Shown here in pieces: positions 1 through 6,471 of a stretch of DNA of 6,672 bases. Every line of letters starts with the position of its first letter. Positions within the stretch are counted from its first letter, which is position 1. Below the pieces are notes generated by a model that saw only the letters and a list, made by a program, of their open reading frames with translations, was not told where the DNA came from and did not search any database. The stretch is from Terriglobales bacterium. GTDB taxonomy: Bacteria > Acidobacteriota > Terriglobia > Terriglobales > Gp1-AA117. Both the position numbers and the translations under genes were made by a program. The stretch spans positions 1 to 6,672 of the forward strand of contig JASLFF010000487.1 in the NCBI GenBank assembly GCA_030150795.1, given 5' to 3'.

Positions 1-1775
1 ATGGCGCTGATTCGCGCGGCTACCACGGGATCATTGGGCACCGCGAACGGCAGACGATCGATAATCACGCAGCTTAACTGCTCTCCTTGCACATCAACGC
101 CTTGCCAGAATGACGAAGTGGCAAACAGCACGGCATTTGGCGTGAGCCGAAATTCCTCCAGCAATGCGTTCTTGGGCGCTGAGCCCTGCAGTAGCATGGG
201 GAATGGCAGTTCGCCGAGCAGCCGGTCATGGATGTCATTCATCTGCGCGTAGCTGGTAAATAAGCAGAAAGCCCGGCCCTGCGTGATATCCAGCAGGCGG
301 CGGATCTTTTCCGCGGCGGCGCGTCCAAACTGCGTTGAACGCGGATCAGGCATGTCCGGCGGGACATAAAGTATCGCCTGCTTCGCGTAGTCAAAGTGCG
401 ACGTTACCACCATCTCACGCGCATGCTCCAGCCCCACGCGCTGGCGGACATAGTCAAAGTTGCCGCGATCAGGGTTGCCGGCCACGGCCAGGGTGGCCGA
501 CGTGAGCACGGCAGTTTCCAGATTTTCAAAAAGCGTTTGCTTAAGTATCTGCGAGACATCAATCGGCGTTGCCTGAAGAACAATATGCGTCTGCCCGCCG
601 CGCGTGCGACGCCCTTCACCGCGGTACTCGATCCAGAAGACCGTGTTCTTGTCCGTTGACTCCAGAATGAACGCCAGTTGGGCCTGCAATTCTTGCGTGC
701 GACGGGAAAAGCCAAAAACTTCTTCAGGCTTTTGCGGCAGCAGCTCAAGCTCAGCCAGCACACGGGCGAGCGACTGCATCACCGAGTCATAGTCGTCGCC
801 ATGCTTTTCCAGAAAGCCATCGCGGTCAGTGAATGCAGACCGGCCTTCTCCCAACGGCAGCAAACCAAAGAAGAATCGCGAACGCTCCCGCAGTTTGGCA
901 AGCGCTTGAATTATTCCCGCAGAAATGGCCTTTTTCTGCTGCAGCGTGGCTTCAATGTCGCGAGCCAACTCTTCAAAGCGCAGATTGCTGACGCTCACGC
1001 CGAAGTAGCTTCCGGCAACGTCTTCAAGTTCATGCGCTTCGTCAAAGATCACGGCAGAAAAATCTGGAAGAACGCCGGCATCTGGGCCGCCCGACTGTCG
1101 GAGGGACAGATCGGCAAAGAAAAGATGATGGTTCACGATGATGATGTCGCTCTCCGCGGCGCGGCGATGCATCTCCGTGATAAAGCAGCGGTCCCACTGT
1201 TGGCACTTCTGTCCGGTACAGCGCTCCGTGCGCGCGTCAAGCTTCTGCCAGAGCTGCGCGGCTTCCGGAAGGCCCTTCAGTTCGGCGCGATCACCGCTCT
1301 CGGTTGTCTCTTCCCATTCAGCGATCTGCCGGTATTGCTCAATTTCCTGCAGGCCGCTCAGGACAGGCTGGCTCGTAAGATCGTAAAGTTTCTGCCGACA
1401 AAGATAGTTATTGCGCCCTTTCATATAGCAAACGCGCAGTTTGCCCAGATGTTGCTCAAGGAATGGGATATCCTTGAAGAAGAGCTGTTCCTGCAGGTTC
1501 TTGGTGCCGGTGGAAATAATCACGCGTTTGCCGCTGCGGATCACCGGCAGCAGGTAAGCCAGAGTCTTGCCCGTTCCCGTTCCAGCCTCGACGATCAGGT
1601 GCCGCTTCTCTGTCAATGCGCGCTCCACCGCTTCCGCCATCTGCAACTGGCCACGGCGGAATTCGTAATTCGGGTGCGCCTTGCTGAGCAGTCCTCCGGG
1701 GGCAAAGAACTCATGCAGCGTAGGCAGCCGGCGCGTGGGAACGGCGGCGGTTTCGGGCTGGTAGGAAGAGGCCAT
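1..1775 (-). CDS. DinG/YoaA-family Fe-S ATP-dependent DNA helicase, 3' end cut by window edge
   Basis: This is a superfamily 2 (XPD-like) helicase, expected to unwind DNA 5' to 3' during repair or restart of damaged or R-loop-blocked forks. The minus-strand frame stays open from the ATG at 1775 to the left edge, giving 591 residues. A Q-like element lies near residues 40-46 (RRGQLQM). Walker A is EAGTGTGKT at 63-71. Four cysteines at 126, 186, 191 and 197 lie between motifs Ia and II, as expected for a 4Fe-4S cluster. Motif II is DEAH at 245-248, motif III is TSATL at 425-429, and a motif V region runs FATSSFWQGVD at 551-561. Motif VI, with its arginine finger, should lie just beyond the window. 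At 591 residues with the tail missing, the size fits the shorter YoaA-like class (E. coli YoaA about 636, DinG about 716) and not the exonuclease-fused B. subtilis form. An in-frame TAA lies upstream with no other ATG between, so the start is firm, but there is no Shine-Dalgarno. The gene is divergent from der. Family assignment is strong; DinG versus YoaA is not resolved. Confidence 0.94.
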   Translation of the reverse strand, partial: MASSYQPETAAVPTRRLPTLHEFFAPGGLLSKAHPNYEFRRGQLQMAEAVERALTEKRHLIVEAGTGTGKTLAYLLPVIRSGKRVIISTGTKNLQEQLFFKDIPFLEQHLGKLRVCYMKGRNNYLCRQKLYDLTSQPVLSGLQEIEQYRQIAEWEETTESGDRAELKGLPEAAQLWQKLDARTERCTGQKCQQWDRCFITEMHRRAAESDIIIVNHHLFFADLSLRQSGGPDAGVLPDFSAVIFDEAHELEDVAGSYFGVSVSNLRFEELARDIEATLQQKKAISAGIIQALAKLRERSRFFFGLLPLGEGRSAFTDRDGFLEKHGDDYDSVMQSLARVLAELELLPQKPEEVFGFSRRTQELQAQLAFILESTDKNTVFWIEYRGEGRRTRGGQTHIVLQATPIDVSQILKQTLFENLETAVLTSATLAVAGNPDRGNFDYVRQRVGLEHAREMVVTSHFDYAKQAILYVPPDMPDPRSTQFGRAAAEKIRRLLDITQGRAFCLFTSYAQMNDIHDRLLGELPFPMLLQGSAPKNALLEEFRLTPNAVLFATSSFWQGVDVQGEQLSCVIIDRLPFAVPNDPVVAARISA

Positions 1776-1789
1776 GGCGAGCGTGTTTT

Positions 1790-1796
1790 TATAATA
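1790..1796. promoter_or_regulatory. candidate -10 element(s) in the divergent helicase/der spacer
   Basis: The 95-base spacer between the two divergent starts contains an exact TATAAT on the plus strand (1790-1795). The overlapping bases read TATTAT on the minus strand (1796-1791). Plus-strand use would start der transcription near 1801 and give a leader of about 70 bases. Minus-strand use would start helicase transcription near 1784, only about 9 bases before its ATG. I see no good -35 hexamer at 16-18 bases for either direction, so this rests on the -10 match alone. Promoter consensus outside well-studied phyla is also uncertain. Confidence 0.27.
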
Positions 1797-1861
1797 GCTG
1801 GGATCGGCAATTATCGGTTAGCAATTGGCGCTCCAGCAGCCACAAAATTAGATTCGGACGC

Positions 1862-1865
1862 GGAG
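1862..1865 (+). promoter_or_regulatory. Shine-Dalgarno GGAG deciding the TTG start of der
   Basis: GGAG ends 5 bases before the TTG at 1871. No in-frame ATG lies between it and the conserved first P-loop, so this site supports the TTG as the real start of der. Confidence 0.6.
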
Positions 1866-1870
1866 CAGTA

Positions 1871-3355
1871 TTGTCAGAGACTAAAAGTAAATCTAAACCG
1901 CCCCTCGTAGCGATCGTTGGCCGGCCCAATGTGGGCAAGTCCACGCTTTTCAACCGGCTCACGGGATCGCGCCGCGCCATTGTGGGCGATGAACCCGGCA
2001 TTACGCGCGACCGCCTTTATAGTGAAGTCAACTGGGACGGCCGTCTGCTGCGCATTGTCGACACAGGCGGGATTGTTCCGGACGACAAAGCCTTGATTCC
2101 CGCGGAGATATTTCGCCAGGCCAAGGTGGCGCTGGAAGAATCCAATGCGGTTGTGATGGTGGTGGACGCGCGCACGGAACTGGCGTCACCGGACATGGAG
2201 TTGGCCCGACTACTGCAGCGGCTGGGCAAACCGCTTTTTCTGGCAGTGAACAAAGTCGACTCCGCCAAGCAGGAAGCTGCAGCGCAGAACTTCAGGACGC
2301 TGGGTATCCGTGAAGTTTTTCCCATTGCCGCCGAACATGGTCTGGGAACCATGGAATTAATGGACGCGATCATGGAGGTTGTGCCGGTTGTGACAGCGCC
2401 AAATGAGCCGGAACGTGATCGCCACAGCGCAAAGAATTTGCCAACAGGAGACGTCGAGGAAGAATCTCCAGCAGAAGCTTCCGAGCTTGAGGCTTCCGAA
2501 GAAGAGAAAAAAGAAACAAAGGTAGCGATCATAGGCCATCCGAACGTGGGCAAATCCACATTGCTCAACATACTCACTGGCAGTTCGCGCGCTATCGTTT
2601 CACCTGTTGCAGGCACCACGCGTGATGCCATCGATGAGCTGATTGAAAAGGACGACCACACCTATAGATTTATTGACACTGCTGGAATCCGCCGCAAAGG
2701 CAAAACACACTTGATGGCGGAAAAACTTTCCGTGGTGATGGCGCGCAAACACCTTGAGGCTGCTGATGTCGCGCTGCTGGTGATTGACGCCGTGGAAGGT
2801 GTGACTGGCCTGGACGCTACTATCGGCGGATACGCGCATGAAAGCGGCAGATCAGTGATCGTGATTGTGAACAAATGGGACCTGGTGGGACCTGGACGCA
2901 AAGATGGCAAGCCCCCTGCCGATCGCGATCTATACGAAAAACAGGCGCGGCGCGCCTTGAAGTTTCTGGACTATGCGCCCATGGTGTTTGTCTCTGCCGC
3001 CGCCGGCAAGAACATTGACAAGATTTTCCGCGCCCTGGAATTAGTGGCCAAAGAGAGGCGCAAGCGCATCGGCACTTCCCAGATGAACAAATTCCTGGAG
3101 TCAGTGGACTTTACCCGCGCCTCAGTGCCGCACCGCCAGCAGGTAAAGATCTTTTACATGACGCAGGCTTACTCTTCCCCGCCGACCTTCATCCTTTTTA
3201 CTGATAAAGACGTGAAGCTGCACTTTTCCTACGAACGGTTTCTACAGAACCAGATTCGCCAGAAATTTGGCTTCGTAGGCACGCCCATCTGGATCAAAAA
3301 TCGCCCCAGAACGAAAGTTGAACTGGGGCCGAAGAAGAAATCAAAACGCCGGTAA
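1871..3355 (+). CDS. der: Ribosome assembly GTPase Der (EngA), two tandem GTPase domains plus KH-like domain
   Basis: Der binds the 50S ribosomal subunit precursor in the cytoplasm and uses GTP hydrolysis to promote its late assembly; it is essential in most bacteria. The 494 residues show the diagnostic tandem layout. GTPase domain 1 has P-loop GRPNVGKST (17-25), switch I threonine in GITRD (43-47), DTGG (64-67) and NKVD (127-130). GTPase domain 2 has P-loop GHPNVGKST (222-230), GTTRD (248-252), DTAG (269-272), NKWD (334-337) and SAAAGKN (375-381). The KH-like domain covers about 395-480 and ends in a lysine/arginine tail (488-494). Between the GTPase domains, about 190-217 is a glutamate-rich linker, so the protein is longer than B. 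subtilis Der (436) and close to E. coli (490). The start is TTG with GGAG 5 bases upstream. Domain 1's G5 reads IAAEHG, where SAEHG is more usual, and domain 2's P-loop has His where Arg or Lys is common. It is divergent from the helicase and convergent with the membrane-protein gene. Confidence 0.97.
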   Translation: MSETKSKSKPPLVAIVGRPNVGKSTLFNRLTGSRRAIVGDEPGITRDRLYSEVNWDGRLLRIVDTGGIVPDDKALIPAEIFRQAKVALEESNAVVMVVDARTELASPDMELARLLQRLGKPLFLAVNKVDSAKQEAAAQNFRTLGIREVFPIAAEHGLGTMELMDAIMEVVPVVTAPNEPERDRHSAKNLPTGDVEEESPAEASELEASEEEKKETKVAIIGHPNVGKSTLLNILTGSSRAIVSPVAGTTRDAIDELIEKDDHTYRFIDTAGIRRKGKTHLMAEKLSVVMARKHLEAADVALLVIDAVEGVTGLDATIGGYAHESGRSVIVIVNKWDLVGPGRKDGKPPADRDLYEKQARRALKFLDYAPMVFVSAAAGKNIDKIFRALELVAKERRKRIGTSQMNKFLESVDFTRASVPHRQQVKIFYMTQAYSSPPTFILFTDKDVKLHFSYERFLQNQIRQKFGFVGTPIWIKNRPRTKVELGPKKKSKRR

Positions 3356-3376
3356 AGCGAGGATCGTGTTTTGTTT

Positions 3377-3394
3377 GGGCCCCTTAAGGGGTCC
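3377..3394. terminator. GC-rich hairpin between convergent genes, weak terminator candidate
   Basis: GGGCCCC (3377-3383) and GGGGTCC (3388-3394) form a 7-pair stem, one pair being G-U on the plus-strand transcript, around a TTAA loop. It sits 21 bases after the der stop and 25 bases beyond the stop of the opposing membrane-protein gene, where a shared terminator is expected. Neither side has a run of U after the stem, so it is not a classical intrinsic terminator. It could still be a Rho-dependent end or a 3' stabilising structure. Confidence 0.42.
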
Positions 3395-3419
3395 TACACG
3401 CTGAATACCTGTGCGTTAA

Positions 3420-4520
3420 CTATTGCCTTTGCGGAATCGGTTGAGTGCCGGCTATAGGGGAGACCGGCGTGGGCGGAATAGGCTGCGGCGAAAGCAGCAC
3501 TGCCAGCTTGGGATAACGTCCGCCAAAGAAGTAAAGCGCATACGACGTAAAGAACACAGAGATAGGCGCAGTCAGAATCAGCAGCAGGCAAATAAACCCG
3601 GCAGCGGCCAGCAGGACGGCAACGCAAAAGATAATGATCCCAAACACTGCGCCGATGGCCTTGAACGCCAATACTCCAAGGACCGCTAGAATGCCAACTG
3701 GAATACCAATCACGATCACTGCAGGAAGTATGGCGATGACAAAAGTGATGGTAAGGGCGATGGAGCTTCCAATCGCGCAAAGCAGCTTCATTCCCATGTA
3801 GCCGGCCCAAGCTCCGGGCTCAGAAGCTGCCACGCGCCACACCGCGGACCATGCATCGCCAACAGAAAGATCATCGAGCGCCATCACTGGCATCACAAAA
3901 TCCTTGGCCAGCGTGGAGACGATTGCGAAAGCGATGCCGACGACGAGAGCGCCCAGCGCCACGGAGGCAATCATCGCAAAGAAAATGGGCAGAGAGTTGT
4001 CACCGCTGAAAATGCCGCTCTTGTATGCCTTCCACAAGGGCACGCCCACAATCAGGAACAGCGCTCCCCACGTGACAAGTTTGAATATGAGCCAGAACCC
4101 GAAATAACGATTGGCTTGAGATTCATATTTCCGCCATCCGCGCCCGATGTCCGGCTGTCCTGTAACGACCGAATCAAACAAGATGAAACGAAAGCGGCAA
4201 AACAGGTAAAGGAAGATAAGCGCGAAGACAATAATCACGCCAATAACGATCACAATAACATGGAAATAATCTGCGAGATGAATGGAGCGGATTGCACGAA
4301 AAATGTCTTCCGCATTGGGAGGAATGTCGTTATGTGGCACATTGCGGGGAATAGCTGGAGCGCGAAAATTAGAACCACTGCCGGAGACAATTGCGCCACC
4401 ACCGAGCAATCCGATCAGGCCCATTTTTAACCATGTGCCCAGACGGAATGGGCGGAACAGCATTGCGCGCACCCGCGCAAATGCCGGCCCAAACGAATCA
4501 ATGGCGGATAGACGGTTCAT
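3420..4520 (-). CDS. Polytopic inner-membrane protein of unknown function
   Basis: I do not recognise a characterised family. The protein is 366 residues from the chosen ATG. Hydrophobic segments lie at about 27-47, 86-108, 141-160, 178-204, 243-285 (long enough for two helices) and 288-332 (probably two). That suggests six to eight membrane spans with short loops. The N-terminus, before the first span, carries several arginines (FARVRAMLFRPFRLG). A conserved-looking loop after the fourth span reads DFVMPVMALDD, followed by GDAWSAVWRV (221-230), and the C-terminus is proline-rich (345-366). The overall look resembles DUF-type multi-span proteins annotated as hypothetical, possibly membrane-shaping or transport-related, but no catalytic or transport motif is visible. 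A longer GTG start at 4556 is possible, adding 12 arginine-rich residues. The ATG at 4520 is preferred because GGAG lies 4 bases upstream. It overlaps the 3' end of trmFO by 23 bases, so it is probably cotranscribed and translationally coupled with trmFO. Confidence 0.85.
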   Translation of the reverse strand: MNRLSAIDSFGPAFARVRAMLFRPFRLGTWLKMGLIGLLGGGAIVSGSGSNFRAPAIPRNVPHNDIPPNAEDIFRAIRSIHLADYFHVIVIVIGVIIVFALIFLYLFCRFRFILFDSVVTGQPDIGRGWRKYESQANRYFGFWLIFKLVTWGALFLIVGVPLWKAYKSGIFSGDNSLPIFFAMIASVALGALVVGIAFAIVSTLAKDFVMPVMALDDLSVGDAWSAVWRVAASEPGAWAGYMGMKLLCAIGSSIALTITFVIAILPAVIVIGIPVGILAVLGVLAFKAIGAVFGIIIFCVAVLLAAAGFICLLLILTAPISVFFTSYALYFFGGRYPKLAVLLSPQPIPPTPVSPIAGTQPIPQRQ

Positions 4521-5871
4521 AAGTCTCCGCAGGAGCCTGCGTGCCTGCCGCAGCACTCTTCTGCCACGATGCTAGACTCTCCAGCGCTTTTTCACAAACC
4601 ATCTTGTGACGCTGCTTCTTGTCGCGTACGCGGCGTCGCGTGGCTTCATCCAGTTGCGGCAGCAGATCAAACGTGATGTTGGCGGGCTGAAAGTTCTTGC
4701 TTTCCGCGTGGCAGATGTAATGCACCAGCGAGCCCAACGCAGTTTCGCGTGGGGGTGGAATGGCCGGCACTCCCTGGGCGATGCGCGCCACATGAATGCC
4801 CGCCAGCATCCCCATGGCAATGGATTCGGTGTAGCCCTCAACGCCGGAAATCTGTCCGGCAAAAAAGATACTGGGATGCTGCTTGAGGTTGAGCAGCTCT
4901 GTGAGCAGCGTGGGAGCGTTGATGTATGTATTGCGATGAATCTGTCCGTAGCGGATGAACTTTGCATTTTCAAGGCCGGGAATCAGCCGGAGCACGCGCG
5001 CCTGGTCGCCGAACTTCAGATGGTTTTGAAAGCCGACCAGATTGTAAGAGTCGGCGCGCAGGTTTTCCTGCCGCAACTGCACCACCGCATAAGGCCACTT
5101 GCCAGTACGAGGATCGTCCAACCCGACCGGCTTCATAGGCCCAAAGCGCAGGGTGTCAGGTCCGCGACGCGCAATCTCTTCAATCGGCAGGCAGCCTTCA
5201 AAATAATTCAGGTTCTCCCAGTCATGCCCTTCCACCATTTCAGCCGAGGTGAGCGCGTCAATGAATCGGTCATACTCTTCTTTGGTAAACGGGCAATTGA
5301 TGTAATCTGCCGTGCCTTTGCCGTACCGCGCCGCCATGTAGACCTTGCTCATGTCAATGGAGTCGGCTTCAACGATAGGGCTGATGGAATCGTAAAAAAA
5401 TAAATGATCGCTGCCGGAAAGCCGCGCAATCTCAAGTGAAAGCGCATCTGATGTCAGCGGACCAGTGGCGACGATGGTGAGGCCATCGGCTTCATGGATA
5501 CGCGCAACTTCCTGGCGGATGATCTTGATTTTAGGCTCAGCCGAGACTGCTTCTGTGACTTTGGCCGCGAAGGTTTCTCGATCGACGGCCAAAGCGTGTC
5601 CGGCAGGAACGCTTGTCTCTTTGGCGATGCGCAGCAGAAGCGAATCCACGCGCCGCATTTCTTCTTTCAGTAGCCAGGGTGCGGTGTTCTCACTTTCTGA
5701 CTTCAACGAATTCGAGCAGACAAGCTCGGCAAACTTGGCCGTCTGGTGCGCGGGAGTGGATTTAACCGGCCGCATCTCATACAGCTCGACCTCGACTCCG
5801 CGGCGCGCACATTGCCACGCGGCTTCACAGCCAGCCAGTCCGGCGCCGATGATCTTGATTTTGGTTGTCAC
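4498..5871 (-). CDS. trmFO: TrmFO, FAD/folate-dependent tRNA (uracil-54-C5) methyltransferase
   Basis: TrmFO makes ribothymidine at position 54 of the tRNA T-loop, taking the methylene group from 5,10-methylene-tetrahydrofolate and reducing it with FADH2. From the GTG at 5871 it has 457 residues (B. subtilis about 435). The N-terminal FAD Rossmann motif is GAGLAGCEAAW (9-19), ending in VELYEMRPVKSTPAH. Then come the family signatures FAELVCSNSLKSE, ATGPLTSDALS, YFEGCLPIEE, GPMKPVGLDDPRTGK and FAGQISGVEGYTES. The two cysteines Cys52 (LVCSNS) and Cys227 (FEGC) align by eye with the catalytic and FAD-linked pair known in B. subtilis (Cys226 and Cys53). A TTG at 5886 would add five residues but lacks a ribosome site; GGAG 9 bases before the GTG supports 5871. 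The last 20 or so residues are a poorly conserved alanine-rich tail whose codons overlap the next gene's start. It lies 74 bases downstream of the acetyltransferase gene on the same strand. Confidence 0.97.
   Translation of the reverse strand: MTTKIKIIGAGLAGCEAAWQCARRGVEVELYEMRPVKSTPAHQTAKFAELVCSNSLKSESENTAPWLLKEEMRRVDSLLLRIAKETSVPAGHALAVDRETFAAKVTEAVSAEPKIKIIRQEVARIHEADGLTIVATGPLTSDALSLEIARLSGSDHLFFYDSISPIVEADSIDMSKVYMAARYGKGTADYINCPFTKEEYDRFIDALTSAEMVEGHDWENLNYFEGCLPIEEIARRGPDTLRFGPMKPVGLDDPRTGKWPYAVVQLRQENLRADSYNLVGFQNHLKFGDQARVLRLIPGLENAKFIRYGQIHRNTYINAPTLLTELLNLKQHPSIFFAGQISGVEGYTESIAMGMLAGIHVARIAQGVPAIPPPRETALGSLVHYICHAESKNFQPANITFDLLPQLDEATRRRVRDKKQRHKMVCEKALESLASWQKSAAAGTQAPAETYEPSIRH
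4525..4528 (-). promoter_or_regulatory. Shine-Dalgarno GGAG for the membrane-protein gene, inside trmFO
   Basis: On the minus strand GGAG (4528-4525) precedes the ATG at 4520 by 4 bases, within the last codons of trmFO. It favours this ATG over the upstream GTG at 4556 and fits translation by ribosomes finishing trmFO. Confidence 0.5.
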
Positions 5872-5880
5872 AGATGCGGT

Positions 5881-5884
5881 CTCC
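5881..5884 (-). promoter_or_regulatory. Shine-Dalgarno GGAG supporting the GTG start of trmFO
   Basis: GGAG on the minus strand lies 9 bases before the GTG at 5871 but within the codons after the alternative TTG at 5886. It therefore selects the shorter protein. The shorter N-terminus (VTTKIKIIGAG) also matches the usual short lead into the FAD-binding strand. Confidence 0.5.
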
Positions 5885-5889
5885 AAAAT

Positions 5890-5909
5890 TTCATCGCTAT
5901 CGCGATGAA
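5890..5909 (-). other. Perfect 8-pair hairpin just upstream of the trmFO ribosome site
   Basis: TTCATCGC (5890-5897) is the exact reverse complement of GCGATGAA (5902-5909), with a 4-base loop. On the trmFO-sense transcript the stem is followed by AATTTT and then the GGAG site 5 bases away. It could be a weak attenuator or terminator for the upstream gene, or a structure that limits trmFO initiation. The U-run is short, so the role is uncertain. Confidence 0.5.
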
Positions 5910-5926
5910 CGTCTGCCTAAAGGCCC

Positions 5927-5946
5927 GCGATTCGCAAGCGAATCGC
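5927..5946 (-). other. Perfect 9-base inverted repeat overlapping the acetyltransferase stop codon
   Basis: GCGATTCGC (5927-5935) and GCGAATCGC (5938-5946) are exact reverse complements separated by AA, which folds as 8 pairs with a 4-base loop. The right arm shares one base with the TAG of the acetyltransferase gene. There is no U-run after it on the minus strand. It may protect the 3' end of the mRNA or help termination. A smaller GCCT/AGGC stem follows at 5915-5924. Confidence 0.5.
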
Positions 5947-6428
5947 TAGACGCTGACACCGGCAAGCCGCTGCAGCGGCTCGCCGCGCAGCAGCATGGTC
6001 TCCCATTCACCTAATAGCTCCGCTCCGAGCGATTCATAAAACTTCAATGCAGGCTCGTTCCATTCCAATACCATCCAGCGCAGGCCGTAGCAGCTTTCTT
6101 CCAGGGCAATCTGGGCCAGGCGCTGGAGAAGCGCTTTACCAATGCCTTTCCCGCGCATCTCTACGCGCACAAAGAGATCTTCAAGATAGAGTCCGGCATG
6201 GCCGCGCCACGTGGAATAGTTGTAATGAAAAAGCGCGAAGCCTGCGGGTTTACTGTCCCATTCAGCAATCAGGCAACGATATTTCGGCTCTGAACCAAAG
6301 CCGTCGCGAATGAGGTCTTCCTCTGTCGCGATCACTGCATTCGGTTCGCGCTCATACTCCGCAAGGCGGTGGATAAAATCGAGAATGAGGGACACATCGT
6401 GGGCAGTGGCTTTGCGAATGGAAAGCAT
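5946..6428 (-). CDS. GNAT-family N-acetyltransferase, SSAT (diamine/polyamine acetyltransferase)-like
   Basis: This cytoplasmic acetyltransferase should move an acetyl group from acetyl-CoA to a primary amine. The 160 residues span one complete GNAT fold. The pyrophosphate-binding loop is RGKGIG (92-97). The strand before it, LYLEDLFV (80-87), and the later EWNEPALKFYESLGA (122-136) closely match, from memory, human spermidine/spermine N1-acetyltransferase (LYLEDFFV and EWNEPSINFYKRRGA). In that enzyme the Glu of YLED and the Tyr of NFY take part in catalysis; the equivalents here are Glu83 and Tyr131. The early block TEEDLIRDGFG (35-45) also matches the SSAT N-terminal half (TEKDLLEDGFG). 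The substrate could be a polyamine, but bacterial members of this group also act on thialysine or other small amines, so specificity is open. The ATG at 6428 gives the standard length; no clear ribosome site precedes it. The gene is followed by two hairpins and then trmFO. Confidence 0.92.
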   Translation of the reverse strand: MLSIRKATAHDVSLILDFIHRLAEYEREPNAVIATEEDLIRDGFGSEPKYRCLIAEWDSKPAGFALFHYNYSTWRGHAGLYLEDLFVRVEMRGKGIGKALLQRLAQIALEESCYGLRWMVLEWNEPALKFYESLGAELLGEWETMLLRGEPLQRLAGVSV

Positions 6429-6442
6429 TATTTAGAAGTTAC

Positions 6443-6469
6443 CGCAAAGGGCACAGAGGGCGCAAAGAG
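6443..6469. repeat. Three tandem degenerate 9-base units
   Basis: The units are CGCAAAGGG (6443-6451), CACAGAGGG (6452-6460) and CGCAAAGAG (6461-6469), head to tail with no gap. They start 15 bases upstream of the acetyltransferase ATG. Short arrays of this CGCAAAG type between genes are familiar from acidobacterial and related genomes, by recollection. Their function is unknown. The bases are non-coding by any frame I could support. Confidence 0.6.
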
Positions 6470-6471
6470 CG

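Noticed and set aside
1808..1827. CAATT/AATTG inverted pair in the helicase/der spacer as an operator.
   Set aside because: Only five bases per arm in an AT-rich patch, so it is expected by chance and no regulator gene is nearby.
678..1910. Long plus-strand open frame of about 410 codons opposite the helicase.
   Set aside because: It lies antisense to a frame carrying all the helicase motifs, overlaps the der start, has no recognisable domain and reads like the shadow of a GC-rich gene. The minus-strand frame fully explains this stretch.
2017..2661. Minus-strand serine-rich open frame of about 214 codons opposite der.
   Set aside because: The serine-rich composition is what antisense reading of GC-rich glutamate, alanine and glycine codons gives. 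der on the other strand has every expected motif.
4521..4556. Upstream GTG start for the membrane protein, adding 12 arginine-rich residues.
   Set aside because: No ribosome site fits it and the overlap with trmFO would be longer. The ATG at 4520 has GGAG at 4 bases. It remains possible but less likely.
4606..5403. Plus-strand open frame of about 265 codons opposite trmFO.
   Set aside because: It is antisense to the best-conserved part of trmFO and its translation shows no family resemblance. It is a codon-bias shadow.
5872..5886. TTG at 5886 as the start of trmFO.
   Set aside because: There is no ribosome site upstream of it, and it adds five residues not expected before the FAD-binding strand. 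The GTG at 5871 has GGAG 9 bases upstream.
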